A stretch of 64,000 nucleotides of DNA from Ganoderma boninense (Eukaryota; Basidiomycota; Agaricomycetes; Polyporales; Polyporaceae): NCBI GenBank assembly GCA_002900995.3, contig CM035307.1, positions 1,984,001-2,048,000 of the forward strand. The letters are read 5' to 3'. This document shows positions 23,932 through 33,606 of this stretch, in pieces; the first letter of the stretch is position 1, and each line of letters starts with the position of its first letter. Position numbers and translations under genes: made by a program. The notes under the pieces are model-generated. The model did not search any database. It saw only the letters and a program-made list of their open reading frames with translations, and was not told where the DNA came from.

Positions 23932-26373
23932 ATGGCATTCATCCCCTCTTCAAGTCCCGTGGTAGCAGCCTTTCTCCTAGGCTGGGTCTTCTGGAGCGGT
24001 ATTACATACGCCTGTCGCTCTTATTTCTTTCGTCAACTCGCCCGCCTCTGCCTCAGCTTCATCCCTTTCCTTCACTCGACCCCCCCAACAGACCCTCCCG
24101 ACATCGAAGCCCAGACATCTCCAATCGCCGAGAAGAAATGCCACCGCCCTCGAACCGCCTTCTCCACTGTTCGACGCGTCTCTAACGAGTCTGCTTTGGC
24201 TTTCACGCTCAATATATGCTTTGCATTTGCCGGTTTCGCGGATTTCGCTTCTCTGCTCGCCTACGAACCCCACGGAGACACAGCTTGTGGTATGCCCGTC
24301 AATCATTCTCCGAATGAGCATCGAGGTGACGTCGTTCCCTCATTTGACAGCGTTTACCGTGGCATGGGGATCCATGGCAGCTCAAGCTGCTCGCTTGATT
24401 GGTCTCGTTGCGCTCGTCGTGGAACTCCATTTTCGCCGGGGAAGCAGTTTGGAGTTCTATTGCCTGTGCTCCGCGTTAGTGGTTGGTCTCTGTAGGTCAT
24501 TTCGTATTTCTCGTGCATTGAATGTTCTATATCTTCTGTGTCAGCCTTTGTCCTAGCCTATACTGCCACGAACACGGGTGCAATTTCCGTCGTCCATTCG
24601 CTAGGCCTGGCCGTGTGCAATAGAGTGCCGTGCGTCTACCGTTCCGTCCCTCATGCTTGAGCTAACGCAACCACTTTAGTTTTGCGCCAACTGCACTTCT
24701 GTCCTCCTTTGGATTCATTGTTTTGGAGTTGTACGTTGGGGCTAGGTTTCTGGACTGGAGTGGTTGTCAAACAAGTCTCGGCGCGTTCCTCATGCAATCT
24801 GCCAACCGGCAAGTCGCACGAGCCGGGAGCCTTATTCTCCTCGAGGTCCTGACAGTTGTTCCTAATGCCGTTCTCACGAATCAACTGGCTCAATTCATCC
24901 CGTTTAGCATTGGTGCTTTAGTTGTCCTTAGTATGCTTGCATCCACCCACTCCCCTCGTACGACACTAATATTATCCTCTAGGCGTCTTCAACCATCATG
25001 TCAAGGATAGCATAGCGGTACCCGTACCGAGGATACCGACTCCTCTGGTGCTCTCTATTCAGCCTTCGCGCGCGCCAACTCCTGTGTCAATCCCGAATGC
25101 CCCGCCGCCGTCCGTGGTCGGTGCAGAGGTACCTCGCGATAGCTCAGGGTTCCAGCCTGTGGAACAGGAGCTAGTTCTCGATAGTCCTTTCGTTCCTATA
25201 CACCCCCGTCGGAAGATGCACCCGCCCAGTTTGGTTCCTAGCAGTGCGCCACCACGGATTGGGGACGCCCCAGTCTTTGATGCGCAACAAAAGAGACCAA
25301 TTCTTCCATTCCAGGTCCAGTATGCCGAACAGCTCGAACGACGCATCCATACGGGTCCTATCGTCGCGCCGATCCGTATCATGCCACAGCGTCCTCAAGT
25401 CCAAGTCGTTGTCGAGGACATCGAACCCGACGAGCGCGTGCTCAAATCGTCGAGCCTCATCGGTTCCGATATCGTGCGCCTTCATTCCGCACGTCGTACG
25501 ACTATGGAGAGGTCCCCGCCGTCTCCTATGAACACAACACCGTCTGACTACTCCAACACTCGCATTTGGCACGATACATCTATTGCGCTCACCCCCACCA
25601 CTGTTCGCGACTCCACAATGTCCATGCCGTTATCGCCGGGGCCGCGCACTGCTGCCAGTTATCGCGACGTCCTCTCCGCTGGTCCCTCACAGCGCCAGTC
25701 AATCGGGCGCAGAATCCGGTCACCTGCAGAAGCCTCAGTCAAGTCTTCATGGCGTCCTGTTCCTGTTCCCCGAACGTCGTACTCCTCCGCAAGGACGTTT
25801 GGAGTGCGGGAGGAGCTCCCAACCCTGCGTGAAGGTCGGCCTTCGGGCTCGCACAGAACGAGTCGGATGTCCAGTTTCACTACCACGAAGCGGATAGTAG
25901 TTAGCCGATCGCACTCCTTCAAGTCGACCCGGCGTTCGAGTCCTCAGCCCTCACGCATGGGCAAAGCGCTGCCCCCCATCCCTCCGCCGAGAGCGCCTCC
26001 CTCCGCAACGACCCTCCGGTACCTGGCAGTCCCTGACGAATTCCGGTCGCCTGTCGCTCCCGACTCCCCGTTGGGGTCATCCACATCCATCCGGCCGTCG
26101 TCGCAATATGTGGTCGCGTCGCCGACGTCTCCCGCATACGAGCGCGCGCAGGGTTCAGGCAGGCTCCGTGGCCCTCGCACGCCGCCCGCGTCGAGCACGA
26201 CACCGAGCATGTTCTCCCAGTGGCCCGTGCCCCCTAGTATGTCATTCACGGGGCCCATGGACGTGGGATCTAGAAAATGGCGCAGACGTAGCGCGAGCTG
26301 CCCCGAGCTCCCGCCGCTCGATATCAGCTTGACGCGGCTGCGCTCCATCGACAGCCCGCGGACTCCGATCTAA
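23932..26373 (+). CDS. Unrecognised polytopic membrane protein with long Ser/Pro-rich tail
   Basis: Five exons (23932-24289, 24351-24491, 24545-24614, 24680-24930, 24983-26373) join in frame to 736 residues. The first ~275 residues hold about six or seven hydrophobic segments, including VVAAFLLGWVFWSGITYA, ALAFTLNICFAFAGFADFAS, MAAQAARLIGLVALVVEL, YCLCSALVVGLSFVLAY, LLSSFGFIVLELYVGARF and FIPFSIGALVVLSVF. The remaining ~460 residues are disordered, rich in Ser, Pro, Arg and Thr, with many SP/TP and basic stretches (TTKRIVVSRSHSF, MGKALPPIPPPRAPPS). I do not recognise the family. A multi-span head with a long phosphorylatable cytoplasmic tail resembles a receptor or sensor layout, but no GPCR signature is visible. 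Splice junctions are my inference from consensus and phase; the third donor (GTGCAA at 24615) is weak. Confidence 0.72.
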
Positions 26374-26876
26374 CAAGGAGACCATGGGGCAGGCGGGGGG
26401 CTATGAGAGAAAGCATGGAGTGCAGTAGGGAGCTGTAGCGTGGCTTGCGCGCGGCCGTCGTTTGCGATGTTGATTGGGACATTTCTTACGAGGGTTGCAT
26501 GTCCCTATGATTGATATGACTGTGATGAGGACGGTTAAGTTATTGTTCTTGAATACTACCATACCATTCCTTTGTAGTTGCCGCGGGCTGAAAGAGATTC
26601 GGCCTTGCACGTTTTCACCGCGAAAATAAGGAACGGTGCTGCGCCCGGCAGGACAGGCTGCTGTCTGCACAATCGGGCTGTACGGCGTCGGGCCAGTGTG
26701 GTGATGTCACTTCGAGTGACTCCCGCTGCTGCGCCGGCGCTAATCCTACTTATCTTGTCTACTCGAAGCTTCTAAGTCTCTATTTAACCCCCCGTTACAC
26801 TCACTCCCGCCAGCATTGTTGCACCTTGGGCTACCACCATCCTTGCCCTAGACGTCCCCTATAGTTCCCTTTCGCT
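26374..26876. promoter_or_regulatory. Intergenic with TATA-like element before verprolin
   Basis: A 503-bp gap between two plus-strand genes. TATTTAA at 26781-26787 lies about 95 bp before the verprolin ATG and is the best core-promoter candidate. Nothing else stands out. Confidence 0.4.
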
Positions 26877-28318
26877 ATGGCTTCCTCCGAGCTGCTAGCA
26901 CAAATACAAGCTGGCAAAAGATTGAAGAAGGCCACGACCAATGACCGGAGCGCACCAGTGCTTGACGGTCCGAAGGGGGGAGGGGCTGGAGGGAGAGCAG
27001 GCATGGGTGCTCCTGCGGTCCCGATGGGGGCTTCCGCGTCGGCAGGCTCAGGTCCTCCTCAGCTTGCTGGACTGTTTGCGGGTGGCATGCCCAAATTAAA
27101 ACCTGCTGGCCAAAGTACATTGGGTGCGTCTACTACACAAACGGTGGAGACATCGTCCTCACATCCCTGTCCAGGAAAACCGCCTGCCCTGGGGAAACCG
27201 CCATCTATACCCAAGCGCGAAACACCATCAGCCCCAGCTGCACCACCGCCTCCTGTTCGATCGTCTCCAACAAGAGCCCCCCCACCTGCCGCACCAACGG
27301 CCCCGGCTCCGCCTGCGAGGGTCGCTCCTAGTCTTCCTACACGAGCGGCACCTACTCTGCCTACACGATTAGCACCTAGTCTGCCTACACGATCGGCACC
27401 TAATCTACCTGCGCGGTCGGTCCCGACACCTCCTAATGCACCTGCACCTCCTCCTCGGCCCAGTACACTATCAGCTCCCGCGCCTCCCCCTCGCAAAGTT
27501 CCTGCGCCTCCTGCGCGACCAGGAAGCGCTCCCATCCCTCCTGCTATCCCGCCTCGAGGTGCTTCTCCGTCAATCAGAGGCGCTCCTGAGCCGCCTCCGC
27601 GACCCGTTCCTGCTGCTCCAGGTCGAACAGTTCCGGGTCCTCCGACCACTCCTGGAAGGGCTCCGCCCCCGCCGCCACCCGCCCGTCCCTCGTCCATAGG
27701 AGTTCAGCGCACGGAGAGCGGCCCTGCTTCGTCTCCCTCGCGTGCTGCTCCACCTCCTCCACCCGGACGCCGGTCGACTCTTGCCCCGCCCCTCCACCTG
27801 TCCGTGTACGAGCGAGTTCTGACACTGGTGCACCACCACCACCTCCCTCCGCGCCATCACCGCCGGTTAGGCTTGCTCCTGCGTCACCCCCGGCGCCGCC
27901 CCCAGCACCTCCGCGACAGGCTTCTCCAGCACCCCCTCCAGCACCTCCAGTACGCACAGCGCCCGCTGCTCCGCCTCCGCCCCCGCCTGGTCCGTCGCCC
28001 GTGCGGATGCGTACCTCATCTGGGTCAAATCTTCGTCCAGCCTCCCTTCCGCCGCCGTCGCGTGTGGGATCGAATTTGGGTCCGAAGGTCAATGGCGCCG
28101 CGGCCCACCGCCGAAAGAGTAAGTGTATTCGCAGCGTTGTGGTTTTCAGCATTCCGACGTACCTTTTCCGCCCTTTAGTACCCACACCGCCACCAAATGT
28201 TGGGTCGCATACATTCGTTGTGTCGGGTTTCCCGCCTCCGCGGCCGTTCGCACCGAGCGCCAAGACATACGCTGGGGGAAGGCAGAAGGGGAGCAACTTT
28301 GATCTCGGAACGCTGTGA
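26877..28318 (+). CDS. VRP1: Verprolin / WASP-interacting protein (WH2, proline-rich), with one apparent frameshift
   Basis: The ATG at 26877 is followed at once by a WH2 actin-binding motif (ELLAQIQAGKRLKKATTNDR). A Gly-rich patch and about 300 residues of PPPP, APPPPP and LPTR repeats follow. The C-terminal WASP-binding block is encoded after an intron (donor at about 28111, acceptor ending about 28179) and reads FVVSGFPPPRPFAPSAKTY, ending SNFDLGTL at the stop 28316-28318. Verprolin links actin, myosin I and Las17/WASP at endocytic patches. Upstream of about 27785 the Pro-rich reading is in one frame, and downstream it resumes one base out of step. Adding one C in the run near 27784-27792 would give an uninterrupted proline-rich reading (APPPPPVRVRASSDTG). 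I infer an indel, not an intron. Confidence 0.85.
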
Positions 28319-28721
28319 GCACTGCGGACAAATTCAGATTGATGGCCCGGGGACTGCCACGTATACTGTGTACGTAGTCTTGAGTAGCACACGTCATGGG
28401 ACGTTTGGAGAGGAACGGAATGAGCCCCAAGTGTGAATTACGCGCGGAAAGCCCGCGCAATGTCCGAGAGTGCCAACTATTTCAGCCAGGAAAGGTGCCG
28501 CCGCTGTCAGGGAAGCGGCGGAGGAAGGTGGCTCGGAGATTTGGATTGTGTGTGACACGGAGGCAGGCCGGATTTGGGTCAGATCAGTTGGCACTGGCGG
28601 TGGACGCCCGGCGCTGCAGCGATCTGACACGTCGACACGCGCTCGCTATAAACCACGCAGGCCGCTCCGCTCTCGCCTCCAGAGCTCTTTCTTTCTCCCC
28701 TCCTCCTCTTCACCGCCCACC
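28319..28721. promoter_or_regulatory. PDI promoter with TATA box
   Basis: A 403-bp gap. TATAAA at 28647-28652 lies 70 bp before the PDI ATG, and a CT-rich initiator stretch follows. GACACGTCGACACG at 28626-28639 just upstream of the TATA box contains ACGTC/ACACG cores that could be a bZIP (Hac1-type) site, as expected for an ER chaperone; this is speculation. Confidence 0.5.
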
Positions 28722-30449
28722 ATGCGGGTCTCACGTCTGTTCCCTTCCGCCGCTGTGCTGGCATTCATCCAGGCCGTTCTTGCCTCCGATGTCCTCGACC
28801 TCACCCCCGCCAACTTCGACTCCACCGTCAAGCCCGAGTCGCTCATGCTCGTCGAGTTCTTCGCTCCTTGGTAGGATATCCTCGACGCCTCAGTCTCCGC
28901 CCTCCTGACGTGTGCACCCAGGTGCGGTCACTGCAAGGCTCTCGCTCCCCACTACGAGGAGGCTGCTACCAGCCTCAAGGAGAAGGGTATCAAGCTCGCT
29001 AAGGTCAACTGTGTCGACGAGGCGGACTTCTGCCAGTCAAACGGTGTCCAGGGCTATCCGTAAGTTTTCGCTGCTCGTTTCCTATCGCGTTCGGTGTCTG
29101 ACTTATTCCGTGAGTTAGCACACTCCGTGTTTACCGCAACGGCGAGTTCGTTGACTACGCTGGCCCCCGTAAGGCTGATGGGATCATCAGCTACATGACC
29201 AAGTAAGCCCATCTCCTGTACCATCAACCCCCTCATGTCTGACAAAGATTTGCATTAGGCAGTCGCTCCCCGCCGTGTCGGAGGTTACTGTGGCGAACTT
29301 CGAGGAGTTCAAGAAGGCTGACAAGGTCGTCGCCGTTGCCTTCCTGTCCTCGTCCACTGAGGTCCCCGCCGCGGAGTTTAGCGCGACCGCGAACAAACAC
29401 CGCGACGACTATCTGTTTGGTCTTTCCACTGATGCAGACGCTGCCGCTGCCGCTGGTGTCACTCCTCCTGCTATCGCCGTCTTCCGTTCGTTCGATGAGC
29501 CCAAGACTGTGTACCCCTATCCCATTTCCAGCGCGCAGGTTGAGGACCTTGAGAGCTGGATTGGTGACCTTGCTATTCCCCTCCTCGATGAGGTCGGTGC
29601 GGAGAATTACCAGGCTTACGCGTCGAGCGCGAAGCCACTTGCGTACCTTTTCGTCGACCCCACTGATGAAAAGCACGACGAGTACATCAACTCCCTTCGA
29701 CCAATCGCCGCGAAGTACAAGGGCAAGGTCAACTTTGTTTGGATCGACGCTATCAAGTACGGCGATCACGCTCGTGCCCTGAACCTCCCGGAGGCCAAGT
29801 GGCCGGCGTTCGTTGTCCAGGACCTCGAAAAGCAGCTGAAGTACCCGTATGACCAGCACAAGGAGTGGTCCCCCGAGGCGTCGGATGAGCAGGTTTCGCT
29901 CTTCCTCGACAACAAGCTCGCGCCCGAGCTGAAGTCTCAGCCCATTCCTGAGGTCCAGGACGAGCCTGTCTTCGATCTGGTTGGCAAGCAGTTTGACGAG
30001 ATCGTCTTTGACGAGCAGCGCGACGTCTTCGTTGAGTTCTATGCTACCTGGTATGTCCTCGTTCTTCCATTTCTTAAAGGTCGGCGTTGACGCTATGTCT
30101 CCCCAGGTGCGGTCACTGCAAGCGTCTCAAGCCTACCTGGGACCAGCTTGGCGAGCACTTCGCTTCCCTCAAGGACCGTGTCACGATCGCCAAGATGGAA
30201 GCGACGGAGAACGACCTCCCCCCCAGTGTCCCCTTCCGTATTTCCGGCTTCCCCACGCTCAAGTTCAAGCCCGCTGGTTCTCGCGAGTTCCTTGACTACG
30301 ACGGTGACCGGTCGCTTGAGAGCCTCGTCGCTTTCGTGGAGGAGAATGCGAAGAACTCTCTTGAAAAGCCCGAGGACGTCCCCGTCCAGGAGCAGCAGAC
30401 CGAGCAGGTTGTTCTTGAGGACCACCACTCACACCACGAGGAGCTTTAA
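28722..30449 (+). CDS. PDI1: Protein disulfide isomerase (ER)
   Basis: The start [21 protein letters not shown] is a signal peptide. Two thioredoxin-like catalytic domains (a and a') each carry CGHC: the first after VEFFAPW and the second after VEFYATW, and an intron interrupts the codon for the Trp before CGHC in both. The b and b' domains lie between them (about 29270-29960). The C-terminus is acidic, with His-rich DHHSHHEEL at the stop 30447-30449; HEEL is a plausible variant of the HDEL retrieval signal. The enzyme forms and isomerises disulfides in the endoplasmic reticulum. Length (about 500 residues) and domain order a-b-b'-a' are normal. Confidence 0.95.
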
Positions 30450-30770
30450 TCTTACTCTTCTCATGTTTTGGAGTACACGATACCTGGTCTTCACGTTTTA
30501 CGCATTTACTTATTGTATTAGTCGGACCTTCACTGGTTCGGAAATGAAACGCATGAAATAATCCATCAGCCACGAGCTGCAAGCTCCTAGTGTTTGGCTG
30601 TCGAACGATGTGCGTGCATTGCTGCCACAAGGCGCTTTATCTGGGATACAAAAGATATTGTATGTACTCCTCTTATAGAACAACCAACTGATACACCATC
30701 AAATACACGCGATAAAAACTGCTGTGGGGAATCCAATATGCGACTGGGTGAAGGTTATTTGGAAAGTTGT
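30450..30770. other. Convergent 3' region, PDI / TCTP
   Basis: 321 bp between two stop codons facing each other; it is AT-richer than its flanks, as expected for 3' UTRs. No other feature was seen. Confidence 0.5.
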
Positions 30771-31451
30771 CTAGAGCTTGATCTCCTTGAGGCCATCCTT
30801 CCAGAAGGTGAAGTAGGCTGCGATTTGAAATATTAACAGAGATTGCTAGGCACGATGCGAGTCGGACGTACGGGTGATGCCATCCTCGCGGTAGTTGAGG
30901 AGCGCAACCATGCCATCGGGATCCATTTTCTCGCCAACGTAGAACTCGTAGTCTTTGAAGTTGGCGATGATCTTCTTTGCGAACGCAGACGCACCCTTCT
31001 CGAAGGCCTCTACCCTTTCAGGCTTACTCTCCCCGAGCTTGGCCTTGACAGTCTTCATGTAGGCCTTGAGGTAGGCAAGGAATGACTTTTTGTCGAACGA
31101 CGTGGGCTGGAGGCGGAACGAGTAGACGACGTTGTTGACCTGAGAGGAGCCCTCCTCGAGGCCCTCATCCGCGTCCTCGGCGGAGGGGTTGGCGCCTGGG
31201 TATACGTTCAGTACACTCGTGGATCTCGCGTAGATCGAAGGGATGGATAGTACTTGCCGATGTCGATATCCGCGCCGGCCTTGACGGTGATCAACTGGCA
31301 GTCGACCTCGAATACAATGTCGTCGATCTCCTTGCTAAACGGCGCGTTAGAGTTTTCTGGTCGTTGCACAGAAGTGAGTTGGAGGTGCGTACATGGGGAA
31401 GGCGTCGGAGAACATCTCGTCTCCAGAGATAATGTCGGAGTACAACAACAT
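30771..31451 (-). CDS. TMA19: Translationally controlled tumour protein homologue (TCTP)
   Basis: The ATG at 31451 gives MLLYSDIISGDEMFSDAFPM, the TCTP N-terminal signature. Later exons encode EIDDIVFEVDCQLITVKAG, the acidic loop ANPSAEDADEGLEEG, VVYSFRLQPTSFDKKSF, FKDYEFYVGEKMDPDGMV and the end FTFWKDGLKEIKL, with the stop at 30771-30773. Three introns are inferred, and the length (about 170 residues) is standard. TCTP is an abundant cytosolic protein that associates with ribosomes and with the eEF1A/eEF1B cycle. It is divergent from UTP15, with 266 bp between the starts, so joint regulation of two growth-related genes is possible. Confidence 0.95.
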
Positions 31452-31717
31452 GGCGGCCTGCGGATGTGGGGAAAGGGCACGGCGAGGATGGAGGGAGGAC
31501 AGGGAGGAGACCTGAGCAGGAAGAACCGGGCTCTGGAGACTTTTCACTGAAAAATCATTTCGATGCGGTTCTCGCAGGCATCAATCGATCTCTTATCGGA
31601 CAGTCACGTGTGCCATTGCCTTTTTCGAACTTTTTGTGGTCGCAGAGCCGCACTCGGAGGCCGAGTCTCGAGTCCGGCTCCCCGGCCACTGGCCACTCGC
31701 CTGCACAGACCCCCGCC
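31452..31717. promoter_or_regulatory. Divergent promoter TCTP / UTP15 with CACGTG
   Basis: 266 bp between the two ATGs; CACGTG at 31605-31610 lies near the middle. Confidence 0.45.
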
Positions 31718-33564
31718 ATGGACTACCAGCCCGTCGTCATCCGGAAGCACGCGCGCCCTGCGTCAACAAAACACAACGCCGAGTCTAGGTATTGGAGGCA
31801 ATACACGCACCCCGTCTTCATCAAGGAATATGCTCCCATTACATCCGTCCACTTCTCCCCCTCCAAGCCCCACCGCTATGCTGTGACCGCTGCCACACGA
31901 GTACAAATATATGCCCCAAGAACACAGAAGTCACGAAGACTATCTCGCGGTTCAAAGATGTCGCTAGGAGCGGGAATATTCGAGGGGATGGAAAGCTCGT
32001 TGTGGCAGGAGATGATACCGGGCTCGTACAGGTGCGCACTGAATGTTTTCATATCTCTGACCATCCTATCATATTTTTCCAGTTCCCATACATACTTGGG
32101 AGGGCCTAACACGTCTCTCTATAGGTATTCGACATGAACTCGCGCGCTATTTTGCGCTCATTCGACGTTCATAAACAACCCGTACATGTCGCCAAGTTTT
32201 CCCCCGCCGACCATACCCAAGTTCTTTCATGCTCTGACGACACTACTGTGAAGTTGTGGGATATTCCCTCGCAGACCGCCATCACCACTTTCCGCGACCA
32301 TGCAGACTATGTCCGCACCGGACAGGTCTGCCCACATAATCCTCATCTCGTCCTCACTGGTTCTTACGACGCGACCGTTCGCCTATTCGACTCACGCTCA
32401 GGAGAATGCGAGATGACAATGGGCGATGCGTCAAGCCAGGGCGGCGCACGAAATACTGCTCCCGTAGAGCAAGTCCTCATGTTCCCTTCAGGCACTGCCG
32501 CACTTTCTGCCTCTGGTCCCATTCTCCGTGTTTGGGATCTCGTAGCGGGGGGCCGCTGCACTCGAGCCATGTCGAATCATCAAAAGACTATCACGTCGCT
32601 GGCTTTCAACAGAGATGCGAGTCGAGTGCTCACGGGCGGCTTGGACCAGATGGTCAAGGTGTACGACGTGAGCACATATCGTGTCGTCCATACAATGCGA
32701 TATCCTGCACCAATTCTATGCCTAGCTATATCGGTGAGTTTTCTGCGGGCTGCCCATCGTGTTATGCTGACAGTGGCCTGGTTCAGCCCGACGAGACGCA
32801 TATAGCGGCGGGCATGTCTGATGGCACTCTGTCGGTTCGCAGACGACGACCAAAGGCGTCAGAACCGGGAGCACAGGACCTTTTCTCTATTGCTTCTCTC
32901 CGTTCTGGCGCATTCGAGTCTTTCCTCGGGGGGTCTCTTCCCAACCTAGGCGAAGGGCGCATCAAGGAGAAGAAAAAGTCGAGACCAATCGGAGACGTAG
33001 ATGAGCTGAAGGTGGAGAGCAAGCGGAAGAAGCGCCTTCGGGAATACGACAGACTCCTCAAGAACTTCAAGTACTCAGCAGCCTTGGACTCGGTCCTGCG
33101 CAAGGTACGTTGACCATGCCTGCGCCGATGCTGAGACCCTGGACATGTCTGAAACCTCCGTCAGAATGTTACTCCGACGACGACGTTCTCTCTGATACAA
33201 GAACTCATGCATCGGGATGGATTAAGAACAGCGCTGGGAGGGCGCGACGACGTCCTCCTGGAACCAGTCCTTCGCCTTTTGCTAAAACACGTCACAGACC
33301 CTCGTTTCGGCGAGATGGTTTGTGATGTTGCCAACATCGTGATCGGTAAGTATGGACACTAGAAAGTATTTCTTCCCGTTTGTTGACCAGATCATGTTTA
33401 CAGAAATGTATACCCCGGTGCTGGGCCAGTCACCACTCATCGACACGCTCTTTTCTCGATTACGAAAGAAAGTGACGGCAGAGCTTCGCTTCCAAAAAGA
33501 GCTGGTGAAAGCGAAGGGTGCCCTGGACATGCTGCTCGCCTCCGCCGCTCTCTCTGTCGTATAG
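31718..33564 (+). CDS. UTP15: U3 snoRNA-associated WD40 protein Utp15, with one apparent frameshift
   Basis: The start MDYQPVVIRKHARPAST at 31718 is followed by WD repeats: ITSVHFSPSKPHRYAVTAAT, VLSCSDDTTVKLWDIPSQT, VLTGSYDATVRLFDSRSG, SASGPILRVWDL, VLTGGLDQMVKVYDVSTY, and HIAAGMSDGTLSVR. The Utp15 C-terminal domain (REYDRLLKNFKYSAALDSVL, then LGGRDDVLLEPVLRLL) ends at 33562-33564. Utp15 is in the t-UTP/UTPA part of the small-subunit processome in the nucleolus. At about 31930 the frame breaks: APRTQK and VTKTISRFKD are adjacent but one base out of phase, as if one G of AAGG were missing. No intron fits there. Confidence 0.9.
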
Positions 33565-33606
33565 TCTTAGTAGACATGCATGGCCAGGTTCATGTGCTGT
33601 CTGATG

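Noticed and set aside
23932..26373. Calling the membrane protein a GPCR
   Set aside because: Segment count is uncertain and no family motif is visible; only the layout is suggestive.
27059..28392. Minus-strand Gly-rich open frames opposite verprolin
   Set aside because: Complement of proline codons (CCN to NGG) gives Gly-rich frames by chance.
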